A stretch of 64,000 nucleotides of DNA. It comes from Bacillus sp. SM2101 (lineage in GTDB: Bacteria; Bacillota; Bacilli; Bacillales; SM2101). The stretch covers positions 1-64,000 of the forward strand of contig NZ_JAEUFG010000014.1 of assembly GCF_018588585.1 (NCBI RefSeq). Reading direction: 5' to 3'. The translations under genes were made by a program, and so were the position numbers. Below, in pieces: positions 53,913 through 63,058 of this stretch (position 1 is its first letter; each line of letters starts with the position of its first letter). Below the pieces are notes generated by a model. It made no database searches. It saw only the letters and a list, made by a program, of their open reading frames with translations, and was not told the DNA's origin.

Positions 53913-54314
53913 TGTATTGTTTATTAACGTTGTATTCCGTATTCTCCTGAAGCTAACCGCAAGTGATTCAATTAATAATCTTTAATTTCCTAGATTATTC
54001 GGTTGCCTCCCATGTCCCAATTTCGATAGCGGTTTAAATTTGTTACTTAAGTCACCACCAGAAATGACTTAAGCTACATGTTTAAAATATAAAACCTCCT
54101 TATGATAAACAATATAGGATCCAAAACAATGAATATTTACTAAGTTCGGCATCATACATGTACTGTCTTAAATCTATTTTTTGATCAATATCAATGATAT
54201 TTTTCTACCAAACCTAAAATTAGCACACTATACCTGATATTTCACGGTTATCGATAACTTTCAACAAATAATCATATCACTAATATAAATATTCATTATA
54301 AGGAGAGGATTTTT

Positions 54315-54800
54315 TTGACACCTTCAGTAAATAGTTCACTATTTAAAAATATTACTATTAATTCTCCAGTAGATCTTGTTTGGCACGCATGGACGATTTC
54401 TGATAGAGTGTCTAAATGGTTTGCACCAAAAGCTGTAATTGAACTGAAAAAAGGTGGAGCATTTGAGTTATATTTTGAATCTAGGGATATTGAATGTATG
54501 AATACAAAAGGCTGTAAAATAAAGAGATTTGTACCTAAACAACAGTTAGAATTCACTTGGAAAGGTCCAGATCAATTTGCCTCCATTATGAACAATCAAG
54601 ATGATCTGACACTTGTAAATATTCTTTTTGAAAAAGAAGAAGAGAAAACTAACATTTTAGTTGAACATTATGGATGGGGGTACGGAGAATTTTGGGAAGA
54701 AGCATATAAATGGCATGAGAAAGCATGGCAAGATGTCCTCGGAAGCCTTAAATCTGCATTAGAGCAGGGGAAAGGCGAGCTTTGTTGTCAACCAGAGTAA
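54315..54800 (+). CDS. SRPBCC (AHSA1-like) domain protein
   Basis: The 161-residue protein has ITINSPVDLVWHAWTISDRV SKWFAPKA, a beta-rich middle (LEFTWKGPDQFAS) and VEHYGWGYGEFWEEAYKWHE KAWQDVLGSL. This is the activator-of-Hsp90/START-like fold common in Bacilli; such proteins bind hydrophobic ligands, here unknown. TTG 54315 follows AAGGAGAGG at nine bases. It lies 79 bases before the Kelch gene. Confidence 0.82.
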   Translation: MTPSVNSSLFKNITINSPVDLVWHAWTISDRVSKWFAPKAVIELKKGGAFELYFESRDIECMNTKGCKIKRFVPKQQLEFTWKGPDQFASIMNNQDDLTLVNILFEKEEEKTNILVEHYGWGYGEFWEEAYKWHEKAWQDVLGSLKSALEQGKGELCCQPE

Positions 54801-54879
54801 ACAGATTACATATAGTAAAATATTACATTGGAAAGTCAATTGATATAAAAAATATATTATTTGAGAGGAATTTTTAAAC

Positions 54880-56055
54880 ATGAAATTAACTAAGAAACTA
54901 TTTATGTCATTAATCATAGCAATAACAATGTTGTTATCAGTATCATTGTTACCTAGCTTTGCTGAAGGTAGCTGGGACACAGTTTCTACAATGCCTACCG
55001 AACGAATAAATTTTGGGATTGAAATAGTAAATGGGAAATTTTATGCTATTGGAGGTTCGAATGCTAACGGGGATTTAGATACTGTTGAAGAATATGATCC
55101 GGAAACAAACACGTGGGAAAAGCGAGCGAGTATGCCAACAAATAGATACGCATTTGAGGTTGCGACAGTAAAGAGGAAAATATATGCTATTGGAGGCTTT
55201 AATTCTATTGGGGATTTAAATACTGTTGAAGAATATGATCCGGAAACAAATACGTGGGAAAAGCGATCAAGCATGCCAACAAATAGATACGCATTTGAAG
55301 TTGCAACAGTAAATGAGAAAATATATGCTATTGGAGGCTTTAATAATACCGGTGAATATTTAGATACTGTTGAAGAATATGATCCGGAAACAGCCATGTG
55401 GGAAACAAAAACGAGTATGCCAACAAATAGATACGCATTTGAAGTTGTAACAGTAAATGGGAAAATATATGCTATTGGAGGCTATCGATATAATAATATT
55501 ATCGCAAAATTTTTAGATGCTGTTGAAGAATATAATCCAGAAACAGACACATGGGAAACAAAAACGAGTATGCCAACAAATAGATATGGATTAGAAGTTG
55601 TAACAATAAATGGGAAAATATATGCTATTGGAGGCTATAATAATAATGGTGAATATTTAGATACCGTTGAAGAATATAATCCGGAAACGAACACGTGGGA
55701 AACAAAAACAAGTATGCCAACAAATAGATACGCATTTGAAGTTGTAAAATCAAATGGGAAAATATATGTTATTGGAGGCTTTAATAATGTCGGTGAATAT
55801 TTAGATACTGTTGAAGAATATGATCCGATAACAAACAGCTGGGAAACAAAAACGAGTATGCCAACAAATAGATACGCATTTGAAGTTGTAGCAACAGACG
55901 GGAAAATCTATACTATAGGCGGAATAAATGGTGTTAATTCATATGTTAATTCAGTAGAAGCTTATACACTAGCTTATGAACCAGTCAAAACAAACCCTAC
56001 CAAACTATTAGCAAATTCAGGAGGCTCACTACTAAATCTTATACACAGGTGCTGA
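54880..56055 (+). CDS. Secreted Kelch-repeat beta-propeller protein
   Basis: The 391-residue protein has a signal peptide (MKLTKKLFMSLIIAITMLLS, cleaved near SFA-EGS) similar to that of the cohesin-dockerin protein at 4127. Seven Kelch repeats follow, with SMPTNRYAFEV, GKIYAIGG and DTVEEYDPET.TW, enough for a full propeller. The repeats are nearly identical in DNA. After the last blade the protein ends abruptly (NSGGSLLNLIHRC); the +1 frame continues YTGAEKLNCVTTHNIKWHI, so a C-terminal domain may have been lost by a shift near 56035. GAGAGGA precedes the ATG. Confidence 0.85.
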   Translation: MKLTKKLFMSLIIAITMLLSVSLLPSFAEGSWDTVSTMPTERINFGIEIVNGKFYAIGGSNANGDLDTVEEYDPETNTWEKRASMPTNRYAFEVATVKRKIYAIGGFNSIGDLNTVEEYDPETNTWEKRSSMPTNRYAFEVATVNEKIYAIGGFNNTGEYLDTVEEYDPETAMWETKTSMPTNRYAFEVVTVNGKIYAIGGYRYNNIIAKFLDAVEEYNPETDTWETKTSMPTNRYGLEVVTINGKIYAIGGYNNNGEYLDTVEEYNPETNTWETKTSMPTNRYAFEVVKSNGKIYVIGGFNNVGEYLDTVEEYDPITNSWETKTSMPTNRYAFEVVATDGKIYTIGGINGVNSYVNSVEAYTLAYEPVKTNPTKLLANSGGSLLNLIHRC

Positions 56056-56217
56056 AAAACTAAATTGTGTAACGACCCACAACATCAAGTGGCACATATA
56101 AACTAGATAGTAAAGTTTTATAGATACAAACGTATGATGTTATAACATCATTTATCAGGAAGAGCCAACAATTAACATAAAATATACTTAATTGAAAGTG
56201 GTAATAGATATAAATAG

Positions 56218-56256
56218 AGAGCTGCTAATGGGCAAAGAGAGCTCCTTAGCAGCTAT
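56218..56256. terminator. Hairpin between convergent genes
   Basis: AGCTGCTAA and TTAGCAGCT are perfect arms around 17 bases. It probably ends the metallo-hydrolase gene on the minus strand, though the T-tract is weak. Confidence 0.5.
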
Positions 56257-56264
56257 AGACAAAT

Positions 56265-57128
56265 TTAGTGATGTGCTTTTTCTTTCATTGATTTATTCCC
56301 ATTAACAAAGCCACCTATAAAAAAGGATTCAGCTTCAGAAGGTGGTCTTTTATATGTAGCGGTAAATTTCCTTTTTGCTTCTTCAACCGAAGTACCCTTT
56401 TCTACTATATTTCCAGTGGATTTTAATTGATGCCAAAACCCGTCCATTTCTTCTTTATCACAAATACTTTCATGAGAACAAAAATAGTATTCGATATCAT
56501 TTTTCTCAATTTTATCTATCATTGGAAATAATTTTTCTTTTGTAAAAACATAATCACCGTTATACCTTCCGTTATAGACACAGTCCCCTAAGAAAATTAC
56601 TTTTTCCTCAGGAATATAAATAACTGTTGATTCCAGAGTATGATCTCCTCCAACATCGTTTATGATGCAATTAATGCCACCTAAATCTATTGCCATGCTT
56701 CCTTTGTATGTTATATCCAAGTCTCCTATAAGGAAGCTATCCCTTTCTGGAATTTCTTTCTTTATACAACTAATCTCAAATTCATTTAAGATACCATTCT
56801 GAAGGTATACTTCTAAAGAAGCATCATCCCACTTCATATTTCTCATTTCTTCTAGTTTTATTTTCGTATTTTCATGACCTATAGTTGTTAAATTCATCTC
56901 TTTTATACCGAATACGTGATCGAAATGCCAGTGAGTGATTACTAAATATTTGACTGGTGGAATATTCAAAGATTTTACTTCGGCTAAAAACTCTTTAGCA
57001 TGTTGTGGAGAATTTCCTGAATCAACAATTAAACTGTATTTATCACCGCATACAAGTCCTAATATAGGTCTGTCAGTGTCATTATTATGAGGCATGTAAT
57101 AAATTCTCTCTGTTAGTTTTTTAAGCAT
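56265..57128 (-). CDS. Metallo-beta-lactamase-fold hydrolase
   Basis: The 287-residue protein has the metal motif THWHFDHVFG, an upstream GDKYSLIVDSGNSPQHAKEF, the third ligand region GGDHTLESTVIYIPEEKVIF LGDCVY and a later SHESICDKEEM. The core is complete, so activity is likely; the substrate is unknown. AAAGGGGAAAG precedes ATG 57128. It is monocistronic. Confidence 0.85.
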   Translation of the reverse strand: MLKKLTERIYYMPHNNDTDRPILGLVCGDKYSLIVDSGNSPQHAKEFLAEVKSLNIPPVKYLVITHWHFDHVFGIKEMNLTTIGHENTKIKLEEMRNMKWDDASLEVYLQNGILNEFEISCIKKEIPERDSFLIGDLDITYKGSMAIDLGGINCIINDVGGDHTLESTVIYIPEEKVIFLGDCVYNGRYNGDYVFTKEKLFPMIDKIEKNDIEYYFCSHESICDKEEMDGFWHQLKSTGNIVEKGTSVEEAKRKFTATYKRPPSEAESFFIGGFVNGNKSMKEKAHH

Positions 57129-57840
57129 GTTCTTTCCCCTTTTTTAAAATGATAAACTTCCAAGTATATAATTTGGAAATCTATTCATTTTATTTTAATA
57201 CTTAGATGAAACAAAAAACACCATCTTTACAAAAAAGTTATCTTATTTCCTCCAAATGGATACTTAGCTTAATAATTATTATATAAAAACAACACTGACA
57301 ACATTATGTCAGCGTTCTATCAAAAAATACTGTACGTCGCTGATTAATGTAAGTATATAAGATTTAGGGTGTTCTCGTGGATTTGAAGGAAGCCACTTTA
57401 ATTAAAAACACTAGTGATAAAAAGTTACGTATCTTTTATAATACAGCTAAGTTAATTTTCAACAGTATTAGCTTTTGTGATTATTCATAAAAAATATTAT
57501 AGTTAAATGAAACCCCTGCCAGATTGATGTCGGAGTTCGTTATGACCTATATCAAAAATTTTGAATAGTAGAACAGTCATTTGGGGACGTAATACCATTC
57601 CCCTTTTTAGAAATTATAAGCATTTCATTTTACGTATTGTAATATCGAATGACTATTTTGTAATCTAGGAGTAGTTTGTTATACATAAGGAACTAATCAA
57701 GATGATTGAAATAACACATATCGTTATGAATGAAGATACTCGGGAATTAACATGTAGAGAAAAATGTAGTCAATGAAAAAATATAAGTTAGATTGAAATA
57801 TAAACTTTTGTATCACGTTGAATATTATAAATAAATACCC
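57129..57840. other. Long gap with small hairpins
   Basis: AACACTGACA and TGTCAGCGTT at 57290-57316 form a stem on both strands. No protein-like frame is seen. Confidence 0.4.
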
Positions 57841-57899
57841 TTCAATTATTATCAATATATTCATATAAACGTAAGAAAAGCATAGCATTTTAAAGAATA

Positions 57900-58049
57900 C
57901 TACATACTAATCTCCCTAAATCATCTCTCAAGACAAAATCACACTTTTCAGTATTTTGGTATGATAATAGTAACCAAATTTCCCCTTTATGCACTTATAT
58001 ATAGCATATTTTGCCTAGTAAAACGGTACTTTTTGGTAGCGTTTTACTA
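57900..58049 (+). promoter_or_regulatory. Cassette D upstream block with 32-bp palindrome
   Basis: AAATCATCTCTCAAGACAAA, TTTTGGTATGATAATAGTAA, CCCCTTTATGCACTTATATA and the palindrome at 58018-58049 match cassettes B and C in order. The arms AGTAAAACGGTAC and GTAGCGTTTTACT have one mismatch. Confidence 0.65.
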
Positions 58050-58074
58050 CTATTTTAAGGCTAAAGTGGATAAG

Positions 58075-58314
58075 GTGAGAGAAGGGAGAGGAATTAAAAT
58101 AAAGAATATTAAACAGTATGATAAAATTTCTGGTGAACTTTTAAAAGCTCTTGGATATGTAGATGAAACTCTAAATAACAGAGGTAACAAATCAATCGAC
58201 GAAATAAGAAAAGCAGAGTATCTTTTAGATAGAATCCAACAAGATTTATCAATAATGGAATTAGCTCTTAATAGAAGAAAAAAAATCACTAACCAAGGTA
58301 GAATTGCTAAATGA
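58075..58314 (+). CDS. Cassette D first protein (~70-residue helical protein)
   Basis: The protein core IKQYDKISGELLKALGYVDE and SIDEIRKAEYLLDRIQQDLS, with basic tail RRKKITNQGRIAK, is a close relative of the cassette A protein. The ATG used in cassette A is AAG here, so translation must begin elsewhere. GTG 58075 or 58066 is in frame but with poor sites, while AGAAGGGAGAGG lies just before non-standard ATT/ATA codons. The start is therefore uncertain. Its stop overlaps the GAGGTGAC site of the next peptide. Confidence 0.5.
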   Translation: MREGRGIKIKNIKQYDKISGELLKALGYVDETLNNRGNKSIDEIRKAEYLLDRIQQDLSIMELALNRRKKITNQGRIAK

Positions 58315-58324
58315 GGTGACAAAG

Positions 58325-58420
58325 TTGAGTAACAATATTAAAAAGCCTGAGCTAAAAGGTTGGCTTTTTTGGGTCATAGCTTTAACACTTGTAGTTGTGA
58401 TTACGGGATCATTAAAATAA
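58325..58420 (+). CDS. Cassette D 31-residue membrane peptide
   Basis: TTG 58325 begins LSNNIKKPELKGWLFWVIAL, then TLVVVITGSLK. It has the same length and plan as the cassette B peptide, with changes that keep hydrophobic residues hydrophobic. GAGGTGAC precedes the start and overlaps the stop of the upstream gene, implying translational coupling. Confidence 0.6.
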   Translation: MSNNIKKPELKGWLFWVIALTLVVVITGSLK

Positions 58421-58779
58421 GTAAAACCCTAGGGGAAGAAAAATATCAGGGTTTTACTTATTTTTATTTACTTCATTAAAACTTTACATCCTCCCAGATC
58501 ATTTTCTAACTTCCATCAAATGATTGTGTGCACTAGTCTTCTTACAACCCTCCAAGTCGGATTGCATAGGTTTAGCAAAATGTTATCAAAAGAATTAACA
58601 TGAGCTAATATTTATACTAACGTCATTCTCTCTGTTTTACGTTAACTGAAAGAGCACTTAATATCTATTCCCATCAATCTGTCTAAAAGCACATTCAACG
58701 CCAAAAAAAATAATAGGATCTCCTTAAGATGTAGTCATGATATTGTTATCTAAGTTTGGCTTCAAATAGTTTGAAGAAT
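58421..58779. other. Intergenic after cassette D
   Basis: GTAAAACCCTAGGGG and CAGGGTTTTAC at 58422-58459 form a hairpin followed by TTATTTTT, a likely terminator for cassette D. Nothing else is supportable. Confidence 0.45.
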
Positions 58780-59112
58780 GGAGGAATGAACTTATCAATT
58801 TTGCCTGATGTTTGAATATTACACTTAACAACAACCTTAAATAATATTTCAGTAATAGATACAAAAATAATAGTTACTACTGATACAATTCTACTATAAG
58901 CTAATACCATCTAATAGATATAAATTAGCATATATAACTTATCAAAATGTACATACAGCAACAGTGATGGATTCAAAAACGTATTCTGTATTTGGAACAG
59001 TTCAAGAAGGTTCTAGTCAACGCTTTACATCAAATGGGTTAGTATCGTATATTGGAAAAAGTACCGAGGGTTCTGAGTCACCCGTTTTTTTTTTGAGATA
59101 ATCCCATAGCTA
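58780..59112 (+). pseudogene. YVTN propeller gene relic
   Basis: After ATGGAGGAATG, pieces NNISVIDTK, then ATVMDSKTYSVFGTVQEGSS and FTSNGLVSYIG repeat the YVTN pattern in shifted frames. The downstream sequence (TTTTCCTGTAAACACAAAA and the 59190-59290 region) also resembles what follows the genes at 28352 and 30724. A whole unit was duplicated and has decayed. Confidence 0.6.
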
Positions 59113-59406
59113 TAAGATTCACAACACTGAGAGGGTTCTTTTCCTGTAAACACAAAAAATGAAGCACTTTAAGCTGAAGGATTAATAACTTGTAAATATG
59201 TAAGCAATCGTCTTAGGGTCTTTATTGTCGATATTGTTAAAAAAATACGTATAAACTTATTATTCATTTTTTGAGCTTGGAAGATGAATAACCTTAGTAT
59301 AAAACATTAATAGTTATAGCATATTGATTAATGGAATTCATTAGGAGAGTTATTATAAAAACGAGAGAAATTCTGAAGAAAACTAAAAGAAAGGTACAAA
59401 ATTACC
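59113..59406. other. Intergenic
   Basis: This holds YVTN-unit downstream sequence and the AGAAAGGTAC region before the next gene. Confidence 0.35.
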
Positions 59407-59940
59407 ATGTCAAAAATAAGCAACCTTGAATTTACACCACTAGAAACAAAAAACTTATATTTAAAATTATTAACTCTAGATGACGCAGCAGATGTTTATA
59501 AACATTTCAGAGACGAAAATATTACAAAATACATGGATATTGAACCATGCAAGGATTTAAAAGAAGCTAAAGAAATAATTCAGTTTCATATTGATGATTC
59601 TGGATGTCGATGGGGTATACATACCAAGAGTAATAATGAATTCGTAGGAACTTGTGGGTTTCATTATTTAAGACAGTCTCATAATATACTTATTGCTGAA
59701 ATTGGATTTGATTTATCTAGTGATTATTGGGGAAAAGGGATAATGTTTGAGGTGTTGCAGGAAATAATTAAATATGGATTTGAATATATGAAGTTAGATG
59801 TGATTGATGCTACAGTGGAACAACAGAATGAAAGATCACAACGATTGATGAATAAATTAGGCTTTATAAAAGCACCAAAATTACAAGATAATCTAATCTA
59901 CTTTTATCTGAACAAGGAAGACATATTTATTACAAAATAA
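59407..59940 (+). CDS. GNAT-family acetyltransferase (RimJ/RimL type)
   Basis: The 177-residue protein has LETKNLYLKLLTLDDAADVY, CGFHYLRQSHNILIAEIGFD and SSDYWGKGIMFEVLQEIIKY GF, then NERSQRLMNKLGFI. This is the RimJ/RimL-like layout that acetylates N-terminal residues of proteins or small molecules; the target is unknown. AAAGGTAC precedes the ATG at seven bases. Confidence 0.87.
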   Translation: MSKISNLEFTPLETKNLYLKLLTLDDAADVYKHFRDENITKYMDIEPCKDLKEAKEIIQFHIDDSGCRWGIHTKSNNEFVGTCGFHYLRQSHNILIAEIGFDLSSDYWGKGIMFEVLQEIIKYGFEYMKLDVIDATVEQQNERSQRLMNKLGFIKAPKLQDNLIYFYLNKEDIFITK

Positions 59941-60336
59941 TGACACATAAACGATAAATAGTCCGTTATTTTCTAAATACTATTAATTGGTGTTAATTCG
60001 AAAACGAGAATATATGTTTAATGGGATAATAGGTTTACATAATTGAAATAAATCCATCCCAAGCAGGTGGTAGCACCTAAAATGATTATAAAGTAGCTAC
60101 TTATTGTTCCACTTTCCCCATCATATTCTTTTTTGTTCTTTCCAAATTATATGTCTTTAATTTTTGGTAGGGCTTTCTTATTTAGTGGTGCAATAAACTA
60201 TTGGGCATATAAAAAAAAGAAAGGTATGTCAGCCGGAAGCTTATGGGACGATGAAAAACTAGACCCTTTTTTATATTTAAAACACAATACCTATTGAGAA
60301 GATTTTTTGTACTGATGGCCAAGTTAAAATTAATTC
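59941..60336. other. Gap with a decayed small membrane gene
   Basis: At 60098-60298 a frame reads PNYMSLIFGRAFLFSGAINY, then KKKKGMSAGSLWDDEKLDPF, and ends LKHNTY. An ATG at 60154 lacks a ribosome site. It is probably the tail of a lost membrane protein. Confidence 0.4.
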
Positions 60337-60376
60337 CAAATGACGCATATCTGCATTAAGGATATGCGTCATTTTT
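60337..60376 (+). terminator. Intrinsic terminator
   Basis: AATGACGCATATC and GATATGCGTCATT form a thirteen-base stem followed by TTTATTTTT. Confidence 0.8.
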
Positions 60377-60607
60377 ATTTTTAGAGCGATATAGTTAAAT
60401 AACTGTATAGTTTAAACTGATAATAGTTAAAAGAATTGTTATTAAGAGCAAAGTTGTTGAATAAGATTTTTTAGAAGACAGTAAAAAGTGTTCTACGTAG
60501 TTTGAAAATGAGCATCTCATTGAGGCTTTCTAGAAACCACATGAACTGAAATAGAGAGTATGGTCGTGGATCTAGAAGGAAATTTATGCTTTTGGGGGTA
60601 TGACAAA

Positions 60608-61159
60608 ATGGCTGAAGTAATTTATCATGTTGCAGTGTCATTAGATAACTTTATTGCTGATCAAGGGATGTTAACGGGGAATCTTGAGGAAACTCTGTTT
60701 TTATTTGAAGGAGATCATGTCCCTGATTTTCTAACAGATATTCAACAATTTGAATCATTATTGATGGGTGGAAAAACATATGAATTTGGATTTAAATTTG
60801 GAAATAAACCGGGTGAACCTAGCTATAAGGGCATAAAACATTACATTTTTTCAAGCTCTTTGCAGTTTGAATCCAATGAGGAAGTCGAGCTTATCAAAGA
60901 AGATTCTATTGACTTTATCAAGGATCTAAAGCAGCAAGAGAACTGCAAAATTTGGCTATGTGGAGGTGGGGAATTAGCGGGATCGTTGCTTAAACATCAA
61001 CTCATTGATCAATTAGTACTAAAGATTAATCCTATTATAGTTGGCGAAGGAATTTCATTGTTCGGGAACATTAAGCCTTGTTTTAAATTAGAATTAGTGG
61101 ATATGAAACAATATTCTAATGGAATTATTAAACCTACTTACAATATTATTTATACTTAA
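60608..61159 (+). CDS. RibD C-terminal/dihydrofolate-reductase-like protein
   Basis: The 183-residue protein reads MAEVIYHVAVSLDNFIADQG, LMGGKTYEFGFKFG, IKHYIFSSSL, KIWLCGGGELAGSLLKHQLI and LKINPIIVGEGISLFG. These are the NADPH-binding and core segments of the RibD-C/DHFR-like family (YwjB/YyaP type). The true substrate is unknown. ATG 60608 begins at the family's usual N-terminus; the frame is open upstream to 60560. Confidence 0.82.
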   Translation: MAEVIYHVAVSLDNFIADQGMLTGNLEETLFLFEGDHVPDFLTDIQQFESLLMGGKTYEFGFKFGNKPGEPSYKGIKHYIFSSSLQFESNEEVELIKEDSIDFIKDLKQQENCKIWLCGGGELAGSLLKHQLIDQLVLKINPIIVGEGISLFGNIKPCFKLELVDMKQYSNGIIKPTYNIIYT

Positions 61160-61556
61160 AAAACTTACTGTATCATAACCATTTAATTACTATAAGAGTG
61201 ATTAAATAATTTTACAGACTCTAGTCGGGATAATTATAATGTTAGCGTTGGCTGTGGTACATGTTCTGGATCTGTTGGTAGCCTAGCACAACAATTAACT
61301 CCAGCAAGTGTATATGATGGATATCCATTTTGATGGAAATAAATAAAGTATTAGAGTTTGATTAAAAGCTGATGGACCACATAAGGTAACATTGTATCTA
61401 TAGGAATGAATGTTGACAACAGACTGGCAGTATTCTTATGATAAACGATTTACTACAATGACGGAGTGAAGCTATTGGTCTTGTATCTGGGGACTAAAAA
61501 TGGAACAAATGTGATCTTATAAGTAATAAGATCTATCATATGTAGCAAAAGTATTA
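61160..61556 (+). other. Gap with a short Cys/Gly-rich remnant
   Basis: At 61201-61334 a frame reads DNYNVSVGCGTCSGSVGSLA, then QQLTPASVYDGYPF before a TGA. No start codon exists; further pieces to 61480 are broken. It may be the relic of a surface or secreted protein. Confidence 0.35.
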
Positions 61557-61591
61557 TTAAAATCGTAGGTGAACAATACCTGCGATTTTTG
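61557..61591 (+). terminator. Hairpin with T-tract
   Basis: AAATCGTAGGT and ACCTGCGATTT are followed by TTGTTTG. Confidence 0.65.
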
Positions 61592-61661
61592 TTTGAACAG
61601 GTCTGAATCCAGCCCTTTAATCGAAGGACATAAAATTTATTCACAATAAACAACTTAACTT

Positions 61662-61690
61662 ATGAAAGCCCTACAAATTAGTAGGGCTAA
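61662..61690 (-). terminator. Terminator of Nudix gene
   Basis: AGCCCTAC and GTAGGGCT form a stem just after the minus-strand Nudix gene. Confidence 0.65.
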
Positions 61691-61703
61691 ATAGTACTAA
61701 TTA

Positions 61704-62108
61704 TTAAAATGCACGACTAGCTACATGTCCTTGAAAGTTCAAAGTGTCTGTCACTCGTATTCGTTGAATCTCGCTTAACTCAGATAAAGGGAACCATTTA
61801 TGCTCAGAGTGCTCAGAGCTGAGTATAATCTTGGCATCCTGTGGAATAGAACAACGGAAAATTGCAGCCTGGGTATTTACTATACTATGGTAATAAACTC
61901 CTGTTAATACAGCATCTTCAACATCTACTCCAAGCTCTTCTCTACATTCACGGAATAATGCTTGATGAATAGTTTCTCCAGGCTCAACACTCCCGCCTGG
62001 TAAGCTCCACCCTTTATTCCCATATGTTCGCTTTAATAGGAGAACATTACCTTCCGAATTAAATATTATTGCATGAGAACCAAATCTAAAAGTATCATTG
62101 AAAGCCAT
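61704..62108 (-). CDS. Nudix hydrolase
   Basis: The 134-residue protein contains a complete Nudix box, GGSVEPGETIHQALFRECRE EL, at about residues 36-57, preceded by VLLLKRTYGNKGWSLP. Nudix enzymes cleave nucleoside diphosphates linked to another group; the substrate is not predictable here. The length is normal for a single-domain member. ATG 62108 follows a weak GGGGG-type site. Confidence 0.9.
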   Translation of the reverse strand: MAFNDTFRFGSHAIIFNSEGNVLLLKRTYGNKGWSLPGGSVEPGETIHQALFRECREELGVDVEDAVLTGVYYHSIVNTQAAIFRCSIPQDAKIILSSEHSEHKWFPLSELSEIQRIRVTDTLNFQGHVASRAF

Positions 62109-62371
62109 GTTTTTCCCCCGTCGTAAGTCTTCGTTAGATTTTTACTAGTTATCTATTCTACACAAGTACTGTATAATCCTTTGCTTATCAATAACAGCAA
62201 ACCTTGTGAAAAGAATAAATAAATTATTACTACTTCTTCAATATTTTTATGGCCATTTTTGTAACATTTACATAACCTCATCCGTATTACATATATAAAA
62301 TGCTATTTCATTAACAAATGGCGGAGCAGGATCGTAACGCAACATTAAACTAAAACAAGGTAGGAGTTGAA
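62109..62371. other. Divergent promoter region
   Basis: AT-rich, between the Nudix gene and a small membrane gene; no coding sequence. Confidence 0.35.
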
Positions 62372-62575
62372 ATGATGCCTTTGTGGTTATTTGTCGTAGG
62401 TATATTTGGTGGGTTACTATGCTTAGGTTTTATTATTGATTCTAGGGCTAAGAAAAAGAATAGAAGATTTGAACCAGAAGAGGGAATAAAAAATGCTTCG
62501 AGTTCTCAGCAAATCTATACTGAACAATATCTTGACCAAGAAAGAAAAAATACAGGATACGATAATTTACATTAA
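62372..62575 (+). CDS. Small single-pass membrane protein
   Basis: The 67-residue protein has one N-terminal helix (LWLFVVGIFGGLLCLGFIID) followed by a basic cytosolic stretch RAKKKNRRF and an acidic/polar tail ending TGYDNLH. GTAGGAG precedes the ATG. It lies 39 bases before the lipoprotein gene, so the two are probably an operon. It is similar in layout to small Bacillus membrane proteins of unknown function. Confidence 0.6.
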   Translation: MMPLWLFVVGIFGGLLCLGFIIDSRAKKKNRRFEPEEGIKNASSSQQIYTEQYLDQERKNTGYDNLH

Positions 62576-62614
62576 ACATAAATATAAAACTGCTCTAAGT
62601 TGAGGGGAAAATAT

Positions 62615-63058
62615 TTGAAAAAGACAAGTATGACATTATTAATGATGTTAGTAGTATTAACATCTTGTTCTAAGGAAGAAATTATAACATATGAATACAC
62701 ATTTAGCGGAGAAGGGGAATATTGGAAAGGTACATTTATTACAGCTGGTACACAAATTTGGGGAGATGATAAGGGACAGCTCACTTATAATTATGAAGAT
62801 AATGAAGAGTTTATGTTGGAGTATATTGGAGAAACTAATGAAATTTTACAAATAGAGTCTCTAGAGTATAGCTATACAACATCTTCGGGAGGTCATAATA
62901 GTAGAAGAACGTTTACAGAGCCACCAACTGAGCATATATTTACTTCATCTAGCTCTTCAAAAGGTGGTGCAAAAGTTCAAGAGAATGAAATAATACAAGT
63001 TACTGTAAAATGGGATCAGCTTGAAGAAGAATTTGTACTAATTGCTGACAATAATTAA
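62615..63058 (+). CDS. Lipoprotein of unknown function, paralogue of 5383
   Basis: The 147-residue protein starts at TTG 62615, seven bases after GAGGGG, and has the lipobox LTSC. The mature part has TFSGEGEYWKGTFITAGTQI W and ends VTVKWDQLEEEFVLIADNN, matching the protein at 5383-5865 (FSGEGQYWKGEVIITGT, VKWDQFEEVFDL). Both are anchored outside the membrane; no function is known. Confidence 0.75.
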   Translation: MKKTSMTLLMMLVVLTSCSKEEIITYEYTFSGEGEYWKGTFITAGTQIWGDDKGQLTYNYEDNEEFMLEYIGETNEILQIESLEYSYTTSSGGHNSRRTFTEPPTEHIFTSSSSSKGGAKVQENEIIQVTVKWDQLEEEFVLIADNN

